A stretch of 62,750 bases of DNA from Sphaerisporangium melleum (GTDB lineage Bacteria > Actinomycetota > Actinomycetes > Streptosporangiales > Streptosporangiaceae), in contig NZ_BMNT01000011.1 of the NCBI RefSeq assembly GCF_014646695.1, positions 1 to 62,750 of the forward strand, given 5' to 3'. The notes under the pieces are model-generated. The model saw only the letters and a program-made list of their open reading frames with translations, was not told the origin of the DNA and ran no database searches. Every line of letters starts with the position of its first letter. The first letter of the stretch is position 1. The position numbers and the translations under genes were made by a program. Shown piece after piece: positions 48,876 to 59,659 of this stretch.

Positions 48876-49460
48876 CCGGGCCGTAGCAGCGGGCGAGCCG
48901 GTGCGCCTCCATCATGGCGGCGCGCCGTGCCCTGCGACGCCGGGCCGGAGCCGGTGATCGAGGGGGGTGGAGATCGGAAAACCGGTGTCCCGGCGGTCAC
49001 CGCACGGGCCAGGTCCGCCGAATAGGACCGCGTATGATGATCCACTCCGGCAAATCCGATGTGGCGGGCATGTTACGCCGTCGGCCGCGCCGGGGGAAAA
49101 GGGCAGAAAGCGGCAGCGGTTTCGCCGGGCGAATTCGGTGGATAGCACGCCGGCGGCATATACCCGACGCAGGGCACCCAGGGGGCGGTCACTCCGTGAA
49201 CCCGGCCTCCACCAGCGATGCGGTCGCCCTCGCGTCGCCGGCCGCCCCGCCGGCGTTGGTGATCTCCGTCGGCATCACCCCGAACCGATGGGTCGGGGAC
49301 ATGTCATGAGTAGTTCACATATGCGGTGGTATGTCAATCACAAACGTCATGGGTATCGAGGTCGGAGCTTGACGACCTTTCAACGCGGCGTTTAACGTTC
49401 CTGACGGGCGGGCCGAAGCATTCAGTATGTTGCCGAGTTCGTCGTGGGGGAGGACACCCG
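48876..49460. other. 585-bp intergenic region before the small LuxR-type gene
   Basis: Left part GC-rich, right part lower in GC with a promoter candidate listed separately. A 37-codon frame from GTG 49197 to TGA 49309 (product MNPASTSDAVALAS... ending NRWVGDMS) has no good ribosome binding site and stays a possibility only. Confidence 0.4.
49369..49397 (+). promoter_or_regulatory. Candidate promoter of the small HTH gene
   Basis: TTGACG (49369-49374), a 17-bp spacer, then TTAACG (49392-49397). The -35 is close to consensus, the -10 less so. It would give a leader of about 57 nt. Confidence 0.4.
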
Positions 49461-49709
49461 ATGGCGTATCCGGATCTGGTTTCCCGAGGGAATGGCTTTC
49501 CTTCGGGATCAGACGGTGTGGGACTGAGCGACGATGATCTTCTATTGCTCGCCGAACTGGCCAAGGGCGTGACCGTCGACCGGGTGGGGCGGCGGCTCGA
49601 CGTCAGCGGCCGCACCGTGCGACGCCGCCTGCGGGGCATCTGCGACCGCATAGGCGTCGCCACCGCCATCGAGGCCGTGGCCTGGGCGGCGCGACGCCGA
49701 CTCATCTGA
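49461..49709 (+). CDS. Small LuxR/NarL-type HTH protein
   Basis: An 82-residue protein that is essentially a lone DNA-binding domain: LSDDDLLLLAELAKGVTVDRV, the recognition part VSGRTVRRRLRGICDRIGV and a final helix IEAVAWAARRRLI. There is no receiver or ligand domain. Such proteins may act alone or as partners of larger regulators. ATG 49461 has GGGGGAGGA upstream. It faces the NlpC/P60 gene, which converges on it. Confidence 0.85.
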   Translation: MAYPDLVSRGNGFPSGSDGVGLSDDDLLLLAELAKGVTVDRVGRRLDVSGRTVRRRLRGICDRIGVATAIEAVAWAARRRLI

Positions 49710-49794
49710 CACCCGTGCCACCCCGTCGGGCGGCGCCTTCGCGCGCGGCGCGCCGAGCGGAACCTCCGCATGCGACGCGCCCGCGCGGGCGACG

Positions 49795-50865
49795 CTAGTC
49801 GGCGATGCGCACGGCTCCCGCGAACGGACGGTTGCCGAGCGGCACCACCCGGACGACGTCACCGGTGCGCGGCGCGTGCACCATCATGCCGCCACCGATG
49901 TAGATGCCGACGTGGTGCAGGTCGCTGTAGAAGAAGACCAGATCGCCGGGGCGCATGTCCTCGCGTGACACGTGCGTGCCGGCGGTCCACTGGTCCCCGG
50001 TGTAGTGCGGCAGGCTGATGCCGACCTTCTGGTAGGCCCACAGCACCAGACCCGAGCAGTCGAAGGAGCTCGGCCCCGCCGCGCCCCAGACGTACGGCTT
50101 GAGCTGCTGGGTGAGCGCCCACCGCACCGCCTGCGCGGCCTTGCCGTCTCCGGGGATCGGGATATCGATCTTGACCGCCCGGGACGCGCCGCTGGTCTTG
50201 GCGAGGGCACGGCGGAACAGGTTGTTCTCGGTCTTGGCGATGAGGCCGCGGATCTTGTCGCGCTGCGCCGACAGCTCGGACACGAGCTTCTTGACCTCGG
50301 CCTCGCGCGCCTTGGCGCCGGCCTTGGCGCGCTCGGCGGCGGCCATCGCCTTGGCGATCTGGGAGACCTCCTCGCCCTGCTGCAACTGCAACGCGTAGGT
50401 CGTGGCCACCCGGTCCAGGTAGGCGTCCGGGTCGCCGGACATGGCCAGGGCCAGCGGATTGCCGATGCCGCCGGTCATGTAGGCGTCCTGGGCGTACAGC
50501 CCGGCCTTGCGGCGCTTGTCCTCAAGCTCGCTCTCGCTCTTCGCGAGCGTCTTCTTGGCCAACTCGGCCGAGCGCTGCGCCTGCTTGAACCGCTCTCGCT
50601 GGCCGTTGTACTGCTCGGTGAGCGACTCGATCTGCTCGTAGAGCTTCTCGACCTGGTTCTTCAGCTGGGTGAGGCTGGGCTTGGGCTCGGCCGTCGCCGC
50701 CACCAGGGGCGAGCCGAACGTGAGGGCCGTGAGCACGGCGGTGACCAGCGCGATGCGGCGGGGCAGGCGCCAGGACGGCCCCGCGGCTCCGCCGAGCCGG
50801 AAACGGGATCCGCGTTCGCGGGCGTGTCTGCCCGCGCGTCCTCCAGGCGTGCGCCTAGGCTGCAC
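49795..50865 (-). CDS. Secreted NlpC/P60 endopeptidase with coiled-coil N-terminus (RipA/RPF-type partner)
   Basis: A 356-residue exported protein. A long signal region (residues about 1-58) is followed by a coiled coil (LTQLKNQVEKLYEQIESLTE onward, to about 210) and a C-terminal NlpC/P60 domain with catalytic Cys in FDCSGLVLWAYQ and His in HHVGIYIGGGMMVHAP. The coiled coil probably inhibits or positions the hydrolase, as in RipA/CwlO-type proteins. GTG 50865 has GGAG seven bases upstream; a TTG lies just before. The gene is preceded by a ydaO-type riboswitch, so c-di-AMP is expected to control it. Confidence 0.93.
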   Translation of the reverse strand: MQPRRTPGGRAGRHARERGSRFRLGGAAGPSWRLPRRIALVTAVLTALTFGSPLVAATAEPKPSLTQLKNQVEKLYEQIESLTEQYNGQRERFKQAQRSAELAKKTLAKSESELEDKRRKAGLYAQDAYMTGGIGNPLALAMSGDPDAYLDRVATTYALQLQQGEEVSQIAKAMAAAERAKAGAKAREAEVKKLVSELSAQRDKIRGLIAKTENNLFRRALAKTSGASRAVKIDIPIPGDGKAAQAVRWALTQQLKPYVWGAAGPSSFDCSGLVLWAYQKVGISLPHYTGDQWTAGTHVSREDMRPGDLVFFYSDLHHVGIYIGGGMMVHAPRTGDVVRVVPLGNRPFAGAVRIAD

Positions 50866-51448
50866 CAACGAGCTCCTCTCCTCGGTCGCCTACCGGGTTA
50901 GCTGACGGGTTCGGGCCGGAGAAGCCCTACCGAGCACCTGGACATGGAGGTTTCGACGCCTCCCTCTCGGATTCACCCCAGGGGTGGCGGGATCGCCGGA
51001 GATCATCCCCGTCGCCTGCCTTTGGGTCCCCGGTTTTCCGGCGGTGGGGGCCGGCCGGAAATTAGGCGGAGCGGCCATCGTGGACGATGGCCGACATTGA
51101 CGCTGGACATTAGTGCAGTTCAGGTTCCTGCTCAACCAGAACTGAGAAATCTGTAGAGGTCGCACAACCGCCCTGTTACGGCGAGATCACGCCCGGGGCG
51201 GCGCGGTCACCCCGCCGAGCTGCGACAACCCGTCCGTCGGCCGTTCTTCCCCGGCGAATTCCCAGGTGGTGCGGCTTGTGGGTTTCCCCGGGCCCGTCTC
51301 ACGGACGCGGCGTACCGACCGTGCCTCTCCGATCACTTGTGGTGATGCAGGAAGGAAGGCTGTCGGGGTTTCGGTCGGGCCGATATTGGGCCTCGGCCGG
51401 AAAGGCCGGAAGCGATCGCCACCGGTCGGGCGGATACGCTGACGCCTC
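50866..51448. other. Divergent region between the NlpC/P60 gene and argA
   Basis: 583 bp. The left 180 bp hold the riboswitch. The right part contains the promoter for the riboswitch transcript and, at 51435-51440, TACGCT eight bases before the argA ATG, a candidate -10 for a near-leaderless transcript. No further gene seen. Confidence 0.5.
50885..51045 (-). ncRNA. ydaO/yuaA-type c-di-AMP riboswitch upstream of the NlpC/P60 gene
   Basis: Read on the minus strand, the leader contains GGGGACCCAAAGGC, GGGGTGAATCC, TAGGGCTTCTCCGGCCCGAA and ACCCGTCAGCTAACCCGGTA followed by GGC. These blocks are the conserved signature of the ydaO class in actinobacteria, where they precede cell-wall hydrolase genes. 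The 3' boundary lies about 20 nt before the start codon; the 5' boundary is approximate. Binding of c-di-AMP normally turns expression off. Confidence 0.92.
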
Positions 51449-51994
51449 ATGGAGCAGGCCGCGCAGCCGGTACCCGCCGTGGGGGCGCCCGTCGTCAGGC
51501 GGGCCCGCACCTCGGACGTCCGGGCCATCAGAGCACTGGTCGACACCTACTCCGGCGACGGGCCGCGGCTGCTGCGCAAGTCCACGGTGACGCTCTACGA
51601 GGACGTCCAGGAGTTCCGGGTCGCCGAGTGGGACGGCCGGGTGGTGGGGTGCGGGGCACTGCACGTGCTGTGGGAGGACCTCGCCGAGATCCGCACCGTC
51701 GCCGTCGACGTGAGCTGCCGCGGCAAGGGCGTCGGCCACAAGATCGTCGCAGCCCTCATCGACGCCGCGCGCGAGCTGGAGGTTCGGCGCGTCTTCTGCC
51801 TGACCTTCGAGGTCGACTTCTTCGCCAGGCACGGCTTCGTGCCGATCCAGGGCACCCCGGTGTCCCCCGAGGTGTACGCCGAGCTGCTGGACTCCTACGA
51901 CGAGGGCGTGGCGGAGTTCCTCGACCTGGAGCACGTCAAGCCGAACACTCTGGGCAACACGCGGATGCTGCTGCACCTCGCGCCGCGCTCCTGA
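51449..51994 (+). CDS. argA: Amino-acid N-acetyltransferase (ArgA-type GNAT)
   Basis: A 181-residue GNAT acetyltransferase resembling the short actinobacterial N-acetylglutamate synthases (Mycobacterium Rv2747 type) that start arginine synthesis. It has VVRRARTSDVRAIRALVDTY, VVGCGALHVLWEDLAEIRTV, the acetyl-CoA loop CRGKGVGHKIV and FCLTFEVDFFARHGFV. The enzyme lacks the kinase-like regulatory domain of the classical ArgA. ATG 51449; no typical ribosome binding site, possibly leaderless. Confidence 0.88.
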   Translation: MEQAAQPVPAVGAPVVRRARTSDVRAIRALVDTYSGDGPRLLRKSTVTLYEDVQEFRVAEWDGRVVGCGALHVLWEDLAEIRTVAVDVSCRGKGVGHKIVAALIDAARELEVRRVFCLTFEVDFFARHGFVPIQGTPVSPEVYAELLDSYDEGVAEFLDLEHVKPNTLGNTRMLLHLAPRS

Positions 51995-52110
51995 CGCCGG
52001 GAGTGACGCGCTGGAAAGGTGACTGTTGATGCCGCTGTCGCTACCTTGGCAACACCATGGCATGTGCGCCTGACCGAAGGCCACGTGCGAAGCCGAAGTG
52101 AGGTGACACG

Positions 52111-53409
52111 GTGAGCACCGGACAGCCGCCGTACCCACGCGATGAACCGGACGACGGGCACTCGTCGTCCGGTTCTGCGCAATATGGGCAGCAGAACCCC
52201 CCGGGCATCGATCCGGAGGTAACCGTCGTCCACCGTCCCCAGCCGACCTCGGAGAACGCGGCCTATCCGCAGCAGGGGTACGGCCAGCAGGGGGCGTACG
52301 GACAGCAGGGCGGCACGGGCGCCTACGGGCAGCCGGGCTATCCCCAGCAGCCCCAGGCGCAGTACGGCCAGCAGGGCCAGCAGGGCCAGGGAGGCTACGG
52401 GCAGCAGCCGCAGTACGGGCAGCAGGGCCAGCAGGGCTCCTACGGTCAGGACACAGGTCAGGGCTACGGCCAGCAGGGCTCCTACGGACAGCAGGGCCAG
52501 CAGGGCCAGCAGGGCGGCACGGGTGCCTACGGGCAGCCGCAGCAGGGCTACGGGCAGCAGCCGCAGTACGGCCAGCAGGGTCAGCAGGGTCAGCAGGGCT
52601 CCTACGGTCAGGGCGGCTACGGCCAGCAGCAGCAGTACGGGCAGCAGCCGCAGTACGGCCAGCAGGGCTATGACCAGCAGGGCTATGACCAGCAGGCCCA
52701 GTACGGCGGCCAGCAGGGCGGCTACGACCAGCAGGCCCAGTACGGCCAGCAGGGGTCCTATGGCCAGCAGCAGCAGTACGGGCAACAGCAGCCGGCGCAG
52801 TACGGGCAGCAGGGTTACGGCCAGCAGCAGTACGGCCAGCCCGGGTACGGCGCGCCCGGCTACCAGCAGCCGTACGGCGTGCAGGGCGTGCAGCCGCCGG
52901 GCGCTCCCGCGCCGCTGGCGGAGTGGTGGCAGCGCCTGGTCGCCCGCATCATCGACGGCGTCATCCTGGGGATCCCGTACTTCATCATCAGCGCGGTGGT
53001 GACCGCGGTGATCGTGACCCAGGCGAGCTTCGACCCCACCACGGGGGCGATCACCCAGGGCGGCGGGCTCTTCGTGGCCACCCTGCTGACCGCGCTCGTC
53101 GGCGGTGCCATCTGGATCGCCTACGAGTTCCTGATGCTCAAGCAGCGCGGCCAGACCGTGGGCAAGATCGTCATGGGCATCAAGGTCGTCCCGGTGGGCG
53201 GCACCGTCGAGGGCGGGCTGACCTCCGACGCCGCCGTCAAGCGGGCCGGCGTGCTGTTCGGCCCGCAGCTGCTGTCGTGGGTCCCGTTCGTCGGGTTCCT
53301 GACCTACATCTTCTACCTGGTGAACGTCCTGTGGCAGTTCTGGGACAAGCCGCTTCAGCAGTGCCTGCACGACAAGGTGGGCGGCACCATCGTGGTGAAG
53401 ATCAAGTAA
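52111..53409 (+). CDS. RDD membrane protein with long YGQQ-repeat low-complexity tail
   Basis: A 432-residue protein. Residues about 50-260 are almost only Gln, Gly, Tyr and a few Ser/Pro, as repeats of YGQQ, QQGQQG and YDQQ. The last 165 residues are an RDD domain with [20 protein letters not shown], further membrane helices and [17 protein letters not shown] proteins are small membrane proteins of mixed roles (for example ion exchange). The tail resembles prion-like domains that condense. GTG 52111 has GAGGTGA close by. A second RDD gene follows. Confidence 0.9.
   Translation: MSTGQPPYPRDEPDDGHSSSGSAQYGQQNPPGIDPEVTVVHRPQPTSENAAYPQQGYGQQGAYGQQGGTGAYGQPGYPQQPQAQYGQQGQQGQGGYGQQPQYGQQGQQGSYGQDTGQGYGQQGSYGQQGQQGQQGGTGAYGQPQQGYGQQPQYGQQGQQGQQGSYGQGGYGQQQQYGQQPQYGQQGYDQQGYDQQAQYGGQQGGYDQQAQYGQQGSYGQQQQYGQQQPAQYGQQGYGQQQYGQPGYGAPGYQQPYGVQGVQPPGAPAPLAEWWQRLVARIIDGVILGIPYFIISAVVTAVIVTQASFDPTTGAITQGGGLFVATLLTALVGGAIWIAYEFLMLKQRGQTVGKIVMGIKVVPVGGTVEGGLTSDAAVKRAGVLFGPQLLSWVPFVGFLTYIFYLVNVLWQFWDKPLQQCLHDKVGGTIVVKIK
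52270..52880 (+). repeat. Coding repeat array for the YGQQ-rich tail
   Basis: DNA is built of variants of TACGGCCAGCAGGG and CAGCAGGGCCAG with third-base changes, showing repeated internal duplication. Such arrays easily change length by slippage or recombination. Confidence 0.85.
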
Positions 53410-53420
53410 GGCGTTGGTCG

Positions 53421-53451
53421 ACGGGGCCGGAGGGGCATCCTCCGGCCCCGT
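53421..53451 (+). terminator. Terminator after the first RDD gene
   Basis: ACGGGGCCGGAGG, GGCAT, CCTCCGGCCCCGT, then TCG: a perfect 13-bp stem 12 bp past the stop. Confidence 0.78.
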
Positions 53452-53575
53452 TCGCGTTCCGTGCCCGACGCGTCGCGATGGGTGAAGTTCCGGAAAAGGT
53501 AACGGACATCCCTCTATGTGCGATAGGACCTTGCACGAACCGTAGCGTCCTGCGCCTGTCGCGAAAGGTGATCAC

Positions 53576-54304
53576 ATGACGACAGAACCACCCCCCGGGA
53601 GTCCGCACGGTCCCGCGCCAGGGGCCGGTGACCCGTACGCGGCTCCGAGGGGCGGCGAGTACGCCCCGCCGCAGAACGCGGGCCATGGCGGTGTTCCTCA
53701 GGGTGGCCAGGGGGCCGCGCAGGGCCCCTACGGTGGTCCGCAGGGCTACGGAGCCCCGCAGGCCGGCTACGGCGCCCCCTATGGCGAGCCGCTGCCCCCG
53801 GGCGCCCCGGCGCCGCTGGCGCTGTGGTGGGAGAGGTGGGTCGCGCGGATCATCGACTCCCTCGTCCCCTTCGTGCTCTACATGATCGTCAGCTTCATCC
53901 TGGCGCCGATGTTCGTGCCGTCGGCCGAGGAGATCAGGGCCGATCCGGCGGCCGCGCTGGGCGGCGCATCGGTGATTCCGGCCCTGGTCGCCGGGATCAT
54001 CGCTTACGGCGCGTACGCCGTCTATGACTACCTGCTCCATTCCAAGGACGGCCGGACCATCGGCAAGAAGGTGATGAAGATCCGGCTGGCCGGCGTCGGC
54101 GGCGCTCCGCTTGATTCGGCGGCCCTGCTGAAGCGCAGCGCTATCTTCCCGGGCGTGATGGTGCTGTACGGCATTCCCCTCCTTGGCACGCTCGCCGGCA
54201 TCTTCGTCCTCGTCCTCGGTGTGCTTATCCTCACCGACAAGCCGCTACGGCAGGGCCCGCACGACAAGGTCGCGGGCACGGTTGTCGTCAAGGCTCTAGC
54301 CTGA
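53576..54304 (+). CDS. RDD membrane protein with Pro/Gly-rich N-terminus
   Basis: A 242-residue paralogue-like neighbour. The N-terminal 75 residues are rich in Pro, Gly, Tyr and Gln (QGPYGGPQGYGAPQAGYG), then the RDD part begins with WWERWVARIIDSLVPFVLYM. It includes GRTIGKKVMKIRLAG and a last pair of membrane helices. ATG 53576 has AAAGGTGATC upstream. Separate terminators after each gene suggest the two RDD genes are transcribed independently. Confidence 0.9.
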   Translation: MTTEPPPGSPHGPAPGAGDPYAAPRGGEYAPPQNAGHGGVPQGGQGAAQGPYGGPQGYGAPQAGYGAPYGEPLPPGAPAPLALWWERWVARIIDSLVPFVLYMIVSFILAPMFVPSAEEIRADPAAALGGASVIPALVAGIIAYGAYAVYDYLLHSKDGRTIGKKVMKIRLAGVGGAPLDSAALLKRSAIFPGVMVLYGIPLLGTLAGIFVLVLGVLILTDKPLRQGPHDKVAGTVVVKALA

Positions 54305-54318
54305 GATCGGCTTTATTG

Positions 54319-54347
54319 ACGGGGCGGCCGCGCTGCGGCCGCCCCGT
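54319..54347 (+). terminator. Terminator after the second RDD gene
   Basis: ACGGGGCGGCCG, CGCTG, CGGCCGCCCCGT, followed by CCGTGTTTT: a 12-bp stem with a late T-run. Confidence 0.8.
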
Positions 54348-54591
54348 CCGTGTTTTCCACGCGATCACCTTTCCCCGGGCATCCGGTAAGACGGCTGGAG
54401 AGACGGAGAATGCCGTGGAACGGTCCGTGGGCGGCTTTGGTCCCCGCCCGGCAACCCCGCTGACCTCCTGTGGGGCTAGAGTCGGATCGTGACTCCCGGA
54501 TCAGCCGACCATGGCACGGAGCGAGGGAGTCTCGTGTGACAATTAACGTGGGAGGTGCCGGAATGCCACCCCCCGCGTGGAGCGAGGATCA

Positions 54592-54741
54592 ATGAACGAT
54601 GTATTGTCCGCGTTGATACCACCCTTGGTGGTCGCGGCGGTGGTCATCATCGCGGTCGTCAAGCTGTTCCGTTCCGAGGCGGGAGGGCCGCGCCAGGAAG
54701 CGGAGCCTCCGGAGAAGTCGTCCGAGGCTTCTTCGGACTGA
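54592..54741 (+). CDS. Tiny single-pass membrane protein upstream of lsr2
   Basis: A 49-codon gene: MNDVLSALIPPLVVAAVVII, then AVVKLFRSEAGG and an acidic tail EAEPPEKSSEASSD. One clear membrane helix (about residues 6-23) with positive residues on its C-terminal side. GCGAGGATCA precedes the ATG, giving a reasonable ribosome binding site. No family is recognised. It lies 118 bp before lsr2 on the same strand. Confidence 0.6.
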   Translation: MNDVLSALIPPLVVAAVVIIAVVKLFRSEAGGPRQEAEPPEKSSEASSD

Positions 54742-54789
54742 CCGACGGCCCGGGCCCCGCGCGCCTTCTGAAGCTGTGGGTTCCGCGAA

Positions 54790-54818
54790 TTGTCAGCCGG
54801 GGTTAGCGGGTATATCTT
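54790..54818 (+). promoter_or_regulatory. Candidate lsr2 promoter
   Basis: TTGTCA (54790-54795), 17-bp spacer, TATCTT (54813-54818). Transcription would start near 54825, about 35 nt before the lsr2 ATG. Confidence 0.5.
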
Positions 54819-54859
54819 TGGCTGTTGAATCGAACAATGCTCTGCGAAAGGATTGCCAG

Positions 54860-55195
54860 ATGGCCACGCAGATCCAGAAGATACTCATCGACGACCTCGA
54901 TGGTGGCGAGGCCAATGAGACTGTCACCTTCGCGATTGATGGCTCCGCTTACGAGATTGACCTGAGCGGCGATAACGCCAAGCGTCTGCGTGACGCGCTG
55001 GCGTCTTTCGTCTCCCACGCCCGCCGTGCCGAGGGTGCCACCAGCGCCCGGGGCCGCAAGCGGGGCGGTGGTCAGCGTCCGTCTCGGGAAAAGAGCTCGG
55101 AGATCAGGGCGTGGGCGAAGGCCCACGGGATCTCCGTCAGCGAGCGCGGTCGTATTGCGTCCTCCGTGGTCGAGCAGTACGAAGCGGCGCACTGA
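54860..55195 (+). CDS. lsr2: Lsr2 nucleoid-associated protein
   Basis: A 111-residue H-NS-like protein that bridges DNA and silences AT-rich, often foreign, genes in actinobacteria. The N-terminal dimerisation domain is IQKILIDDLDGGEANETVTF to LRDALASFV. A basic linker (ARGRKRGGGQRPSR) leads to the DNA-binding domain IRAWAKAHGISVSERGRIAS, whose RGR inserts in the minor groove. ATG 54860 has AAAGGA seven bases upstream. Confidence 0.97.
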   Translation: MATQIQKILIDDLDGGEANETVTFAIDGSAYEIDLSGDNAKRLRDALASFVSHARRAEGATSARGRKRGGGQRPSREKSSEIRAWAKAHGISVSERGRIASSVVEQYEAAH

Positions 55196-55209
55196 CGGGC
55201 TCTTTGGAG

Positions 55210-55262
55210 ATCATCGGGCTATGGCGGCGGCAGGCCGTGATTCGCCGCCATAGCCGGATGAT
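55210..55262 (+). terminator. Long hairpin after lsr2
   Basis: GGCTATGGCGGCG, 13 bases, CGCCGCCATAGCC, extended after one mismatch by ATCATC/GATGAT. There is no T-run, but the stem is long and starts 15 bp past the stop. Confidence 0.7.
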
Positions 55263-55330
55263 CGAGTTATGCCGGAGTGATCGTCCGGGGCGCGGTCCGG
55301 GACTTCACGTAAAACGCCGGTGCTAAACGT

Positions 55331-55348
55331 CGTTCGCTTGCGGCGTAG
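55331..55348 (+). promoter_or_regulatory. Candidate ClgR operator upstream of clpC
   Basis: CGTTCGCTTGCGGCGTAG fits the ClgR pattern CGC-Y-N-A-N-R-GCG-W-W-S in all but the central A (and the first outer W). ClgR is the actinobacterial activator of clp genes. It lies 160 bp upstream of clpC. Assigned from memory of the motif. Confidence 0.4.
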
Positions 55349-55507
55349 TGGGAACATGTGACCCCCCAACAGTAGTTGGATGGAGCGTGAACGCCCTGCT
55401 CTCGGGGAACGTCTCCTGTCTAGAGCGGTCACCGGTCGGGGCTAGCATGCGGATGCGGCGGGCCCGGATATCCCGAGCTGCCTGACCGCTCTGTGAGGAG
55501 CGACGAG

Positions 55508-58054
<2,547 letters not shown>

Positions 58055-58515
58055 CGACCGCACAGCCGTGATGACCACGCGGTCATGACGACCACGCGGC
58101 CGTGACGACGGTACGACCCCAGACGGCCTGAACGGCCGGCCGCGAAAGCGGTAGGACCCCCCGCGACCATGATCGCTGGGGGTCCTTCGCATTTCCTGAG
58201 ATCGTTTTGACGGTAACCGCTATGACACCACCGTTAGTAGTACTACACTCTGTAGAGCGAATCGGGTCTTGAGTCATGCGCACATGGCTCACAAGATCGA
58301 CCGAGAGCGGTGAGCGCCGTCGCCGAGATCCCCGCACGGATGTAGCCGGGGATCGGCCGCCGGGAGGACGCGGAGGCGTCCGCCCGTCCGGCGCCCTCGG
58401 TCGTGCCAGGCCGGATTCCTGGCAGGGAGGGCGATGCCGCGTGCGCCGAGACCGCGGCGCGACCTGCGGCGGCGAGGTCCGACAAGCAGAGTAGTACCCC
58501 TGGGAGGCACCTGAC
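58055..58515. other. Region between clpC and the EboE-like gene
   Basis: 461 bp. It holds the clpC terminator, a lower-GC stretch near 58200-58260 with the palindrome GTAGTACTAC (58236-58245), and a TTGACG at 58207 that could be part of the promoter of the next gene. The last 240 bp look non-coding. Confidence 0.45.
58153..58186 (+). terminator. Terminator after clpC
   Basis: AGGACCCCC, 16 bases, GGGGGTCCT followed by TCGCATTT. The loop arms CGCG/CGC can extend the stem. Confidence 0.75.
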
Positions 58516-59460
58516 ATGCGCCTGTGTCACGAGGACGGCACGCTCGTTCATCTGTCCTACAACGCGGGCGTCCACCCCGCGGAGGACCTGGAGAACCTCA
58601 TCGCCCATCTCACCCGGTACGCCGTGCCCGTGCGCAGGCGGCTCGGTGTGGACCGGCTGGGCATCGGGCTGTGGCTCGCCCCCGGTGTCGTGGACCACCT
58701 GGTGGCCGACCGCATCGAGCTGGTCCGGCTGCGCCGCTCGCTGGAGGAGCGCGGACTGGAGGTCGTCAGCCTCAACGGCGCCGGCGGCAGAGGCATGGGC
58801 CAGGACAGCCCGGGCCCCGACTGGGCCAAGCCCGAGCGGTACCGCTACACCATGTCCCTCGCGCGCATCCTCGCCTTCCTGCTGCCGGACGACGTACGGT
58901 TCGGCAGCATCTCGACCATCCCCATCGGCTGGCGGCGCGACTGGCCGGCCGATCTGCACACCATCGCATCCCGCCGGCTGGACCGGCTCTCGCGTGAGCT
59001 GCGCTCCCTGCACAGCGTCACCGGCAAGACCATCAGGGTCGGTTTCCAGCCCTGGCCGGGCTGCGTCCTGGAGACCACCGAGCAGGCGGTGGAGCGGGTG
59101 TGCGGCATCGACTCCGAATACCTCGGGGTGTGCCTGGACGCCTGCCACCTGACCTGCGGCGTCGAGGAGCCCGGTGCCGCCCTGCGCGGCGTTGTCGCCG
59201 CCGGCGCCGCGGTGGTCAAGCTCGGCCACGTCCACAACCACACCGGTGAGGCGCCGGCCACCGAGTCCATCCTGGAGAACGCCCTGGCCGCGATCCTGTC
59301 GGCCCCGACGACGGGCGGCGCGCACATCGAGGTCGAGTCACACGGCCTGGCCGGCCCGGCCAAGGGCCAGGGCCCGGCCGCGCTCGTCGCCAGCCTCGCC
59401 GACGAGCTCGACTGGACCCGCCGCAACCTCACCGCCCTCGGCCTCAAACTCGCCGCCTGA
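58516..59460 (+). CDS. EboE-like TIM-barrel (xylose isomerase-like) protein
   Basis: A 314-residue protein starting HLSYNAGVHPAEDLENLI, like EboE proteins (usual NxHP motif in a C-T-N-V-H-P segment). IGLWLAPGVVDHLV and later TIM-barrel metal-site segments YLGVCLDACHLTCGVEE and VKLGHVHNHTG follow. EboE belongs to the ebo cluster for metabolite traffic in cyanobacteria and other bacteria; no other ebo gene is here. Metal-dependent isomerase/epimerase activity is inferred. ATG 58516 has GGGAGG eight bases upstream. Confidence 0.75.
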   Translation: MRLCHEDGTLVHLSYNAGVHPAEDLENLIAHLTRYAVPVRRRLGVDRLGIGLWLAPGVVDHLVADRIELVRLRRSLEERGLEVVSLNGAGGRGMGQDSPGPDWAKPERYRYTMSLARILAFLLPDDVRFGSISTIPIGWRRDWPADLHTIASRRLDRLSRELRSLHSVTGKTIRVGFQPWPGCVLETTEQAVERVCGIDSEYLGVCLDACHLTCGVEEPGAALRGVVAAGAAVVKLGHVHNHTGEAPATESILENALAAILSAPTTGGAHIEVESHGLAGPAKGQGPAALVASLADELDWTRRNLTALGLKLAA

Positions 59461-59659
59461 CCCCGCTCGCCCGCCTGCACCTTCCCTCGGCCGGTCGGCG
59501 CGGTGGTGCACGGGAGAGGTGCGGGCCTGAGCATGACGCCGCCGCAGGTGAGCGGAATCGACCGGTACGGCACCGTGACGGCGCAGCGGGGGCGGACGCG
59601 GCCGGCGGGCACCGGATCATGGAGCGTCCGGGGTGACGCGGGAGCAGTAGGCTCGGGGC

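Noticed and set aside
52270-52880. Regular short repeats considered as a CRISPR-like array
   Set aside because: The repeats are in frame inside the RDD gene, encode YGQQ units and have no unique spacers.
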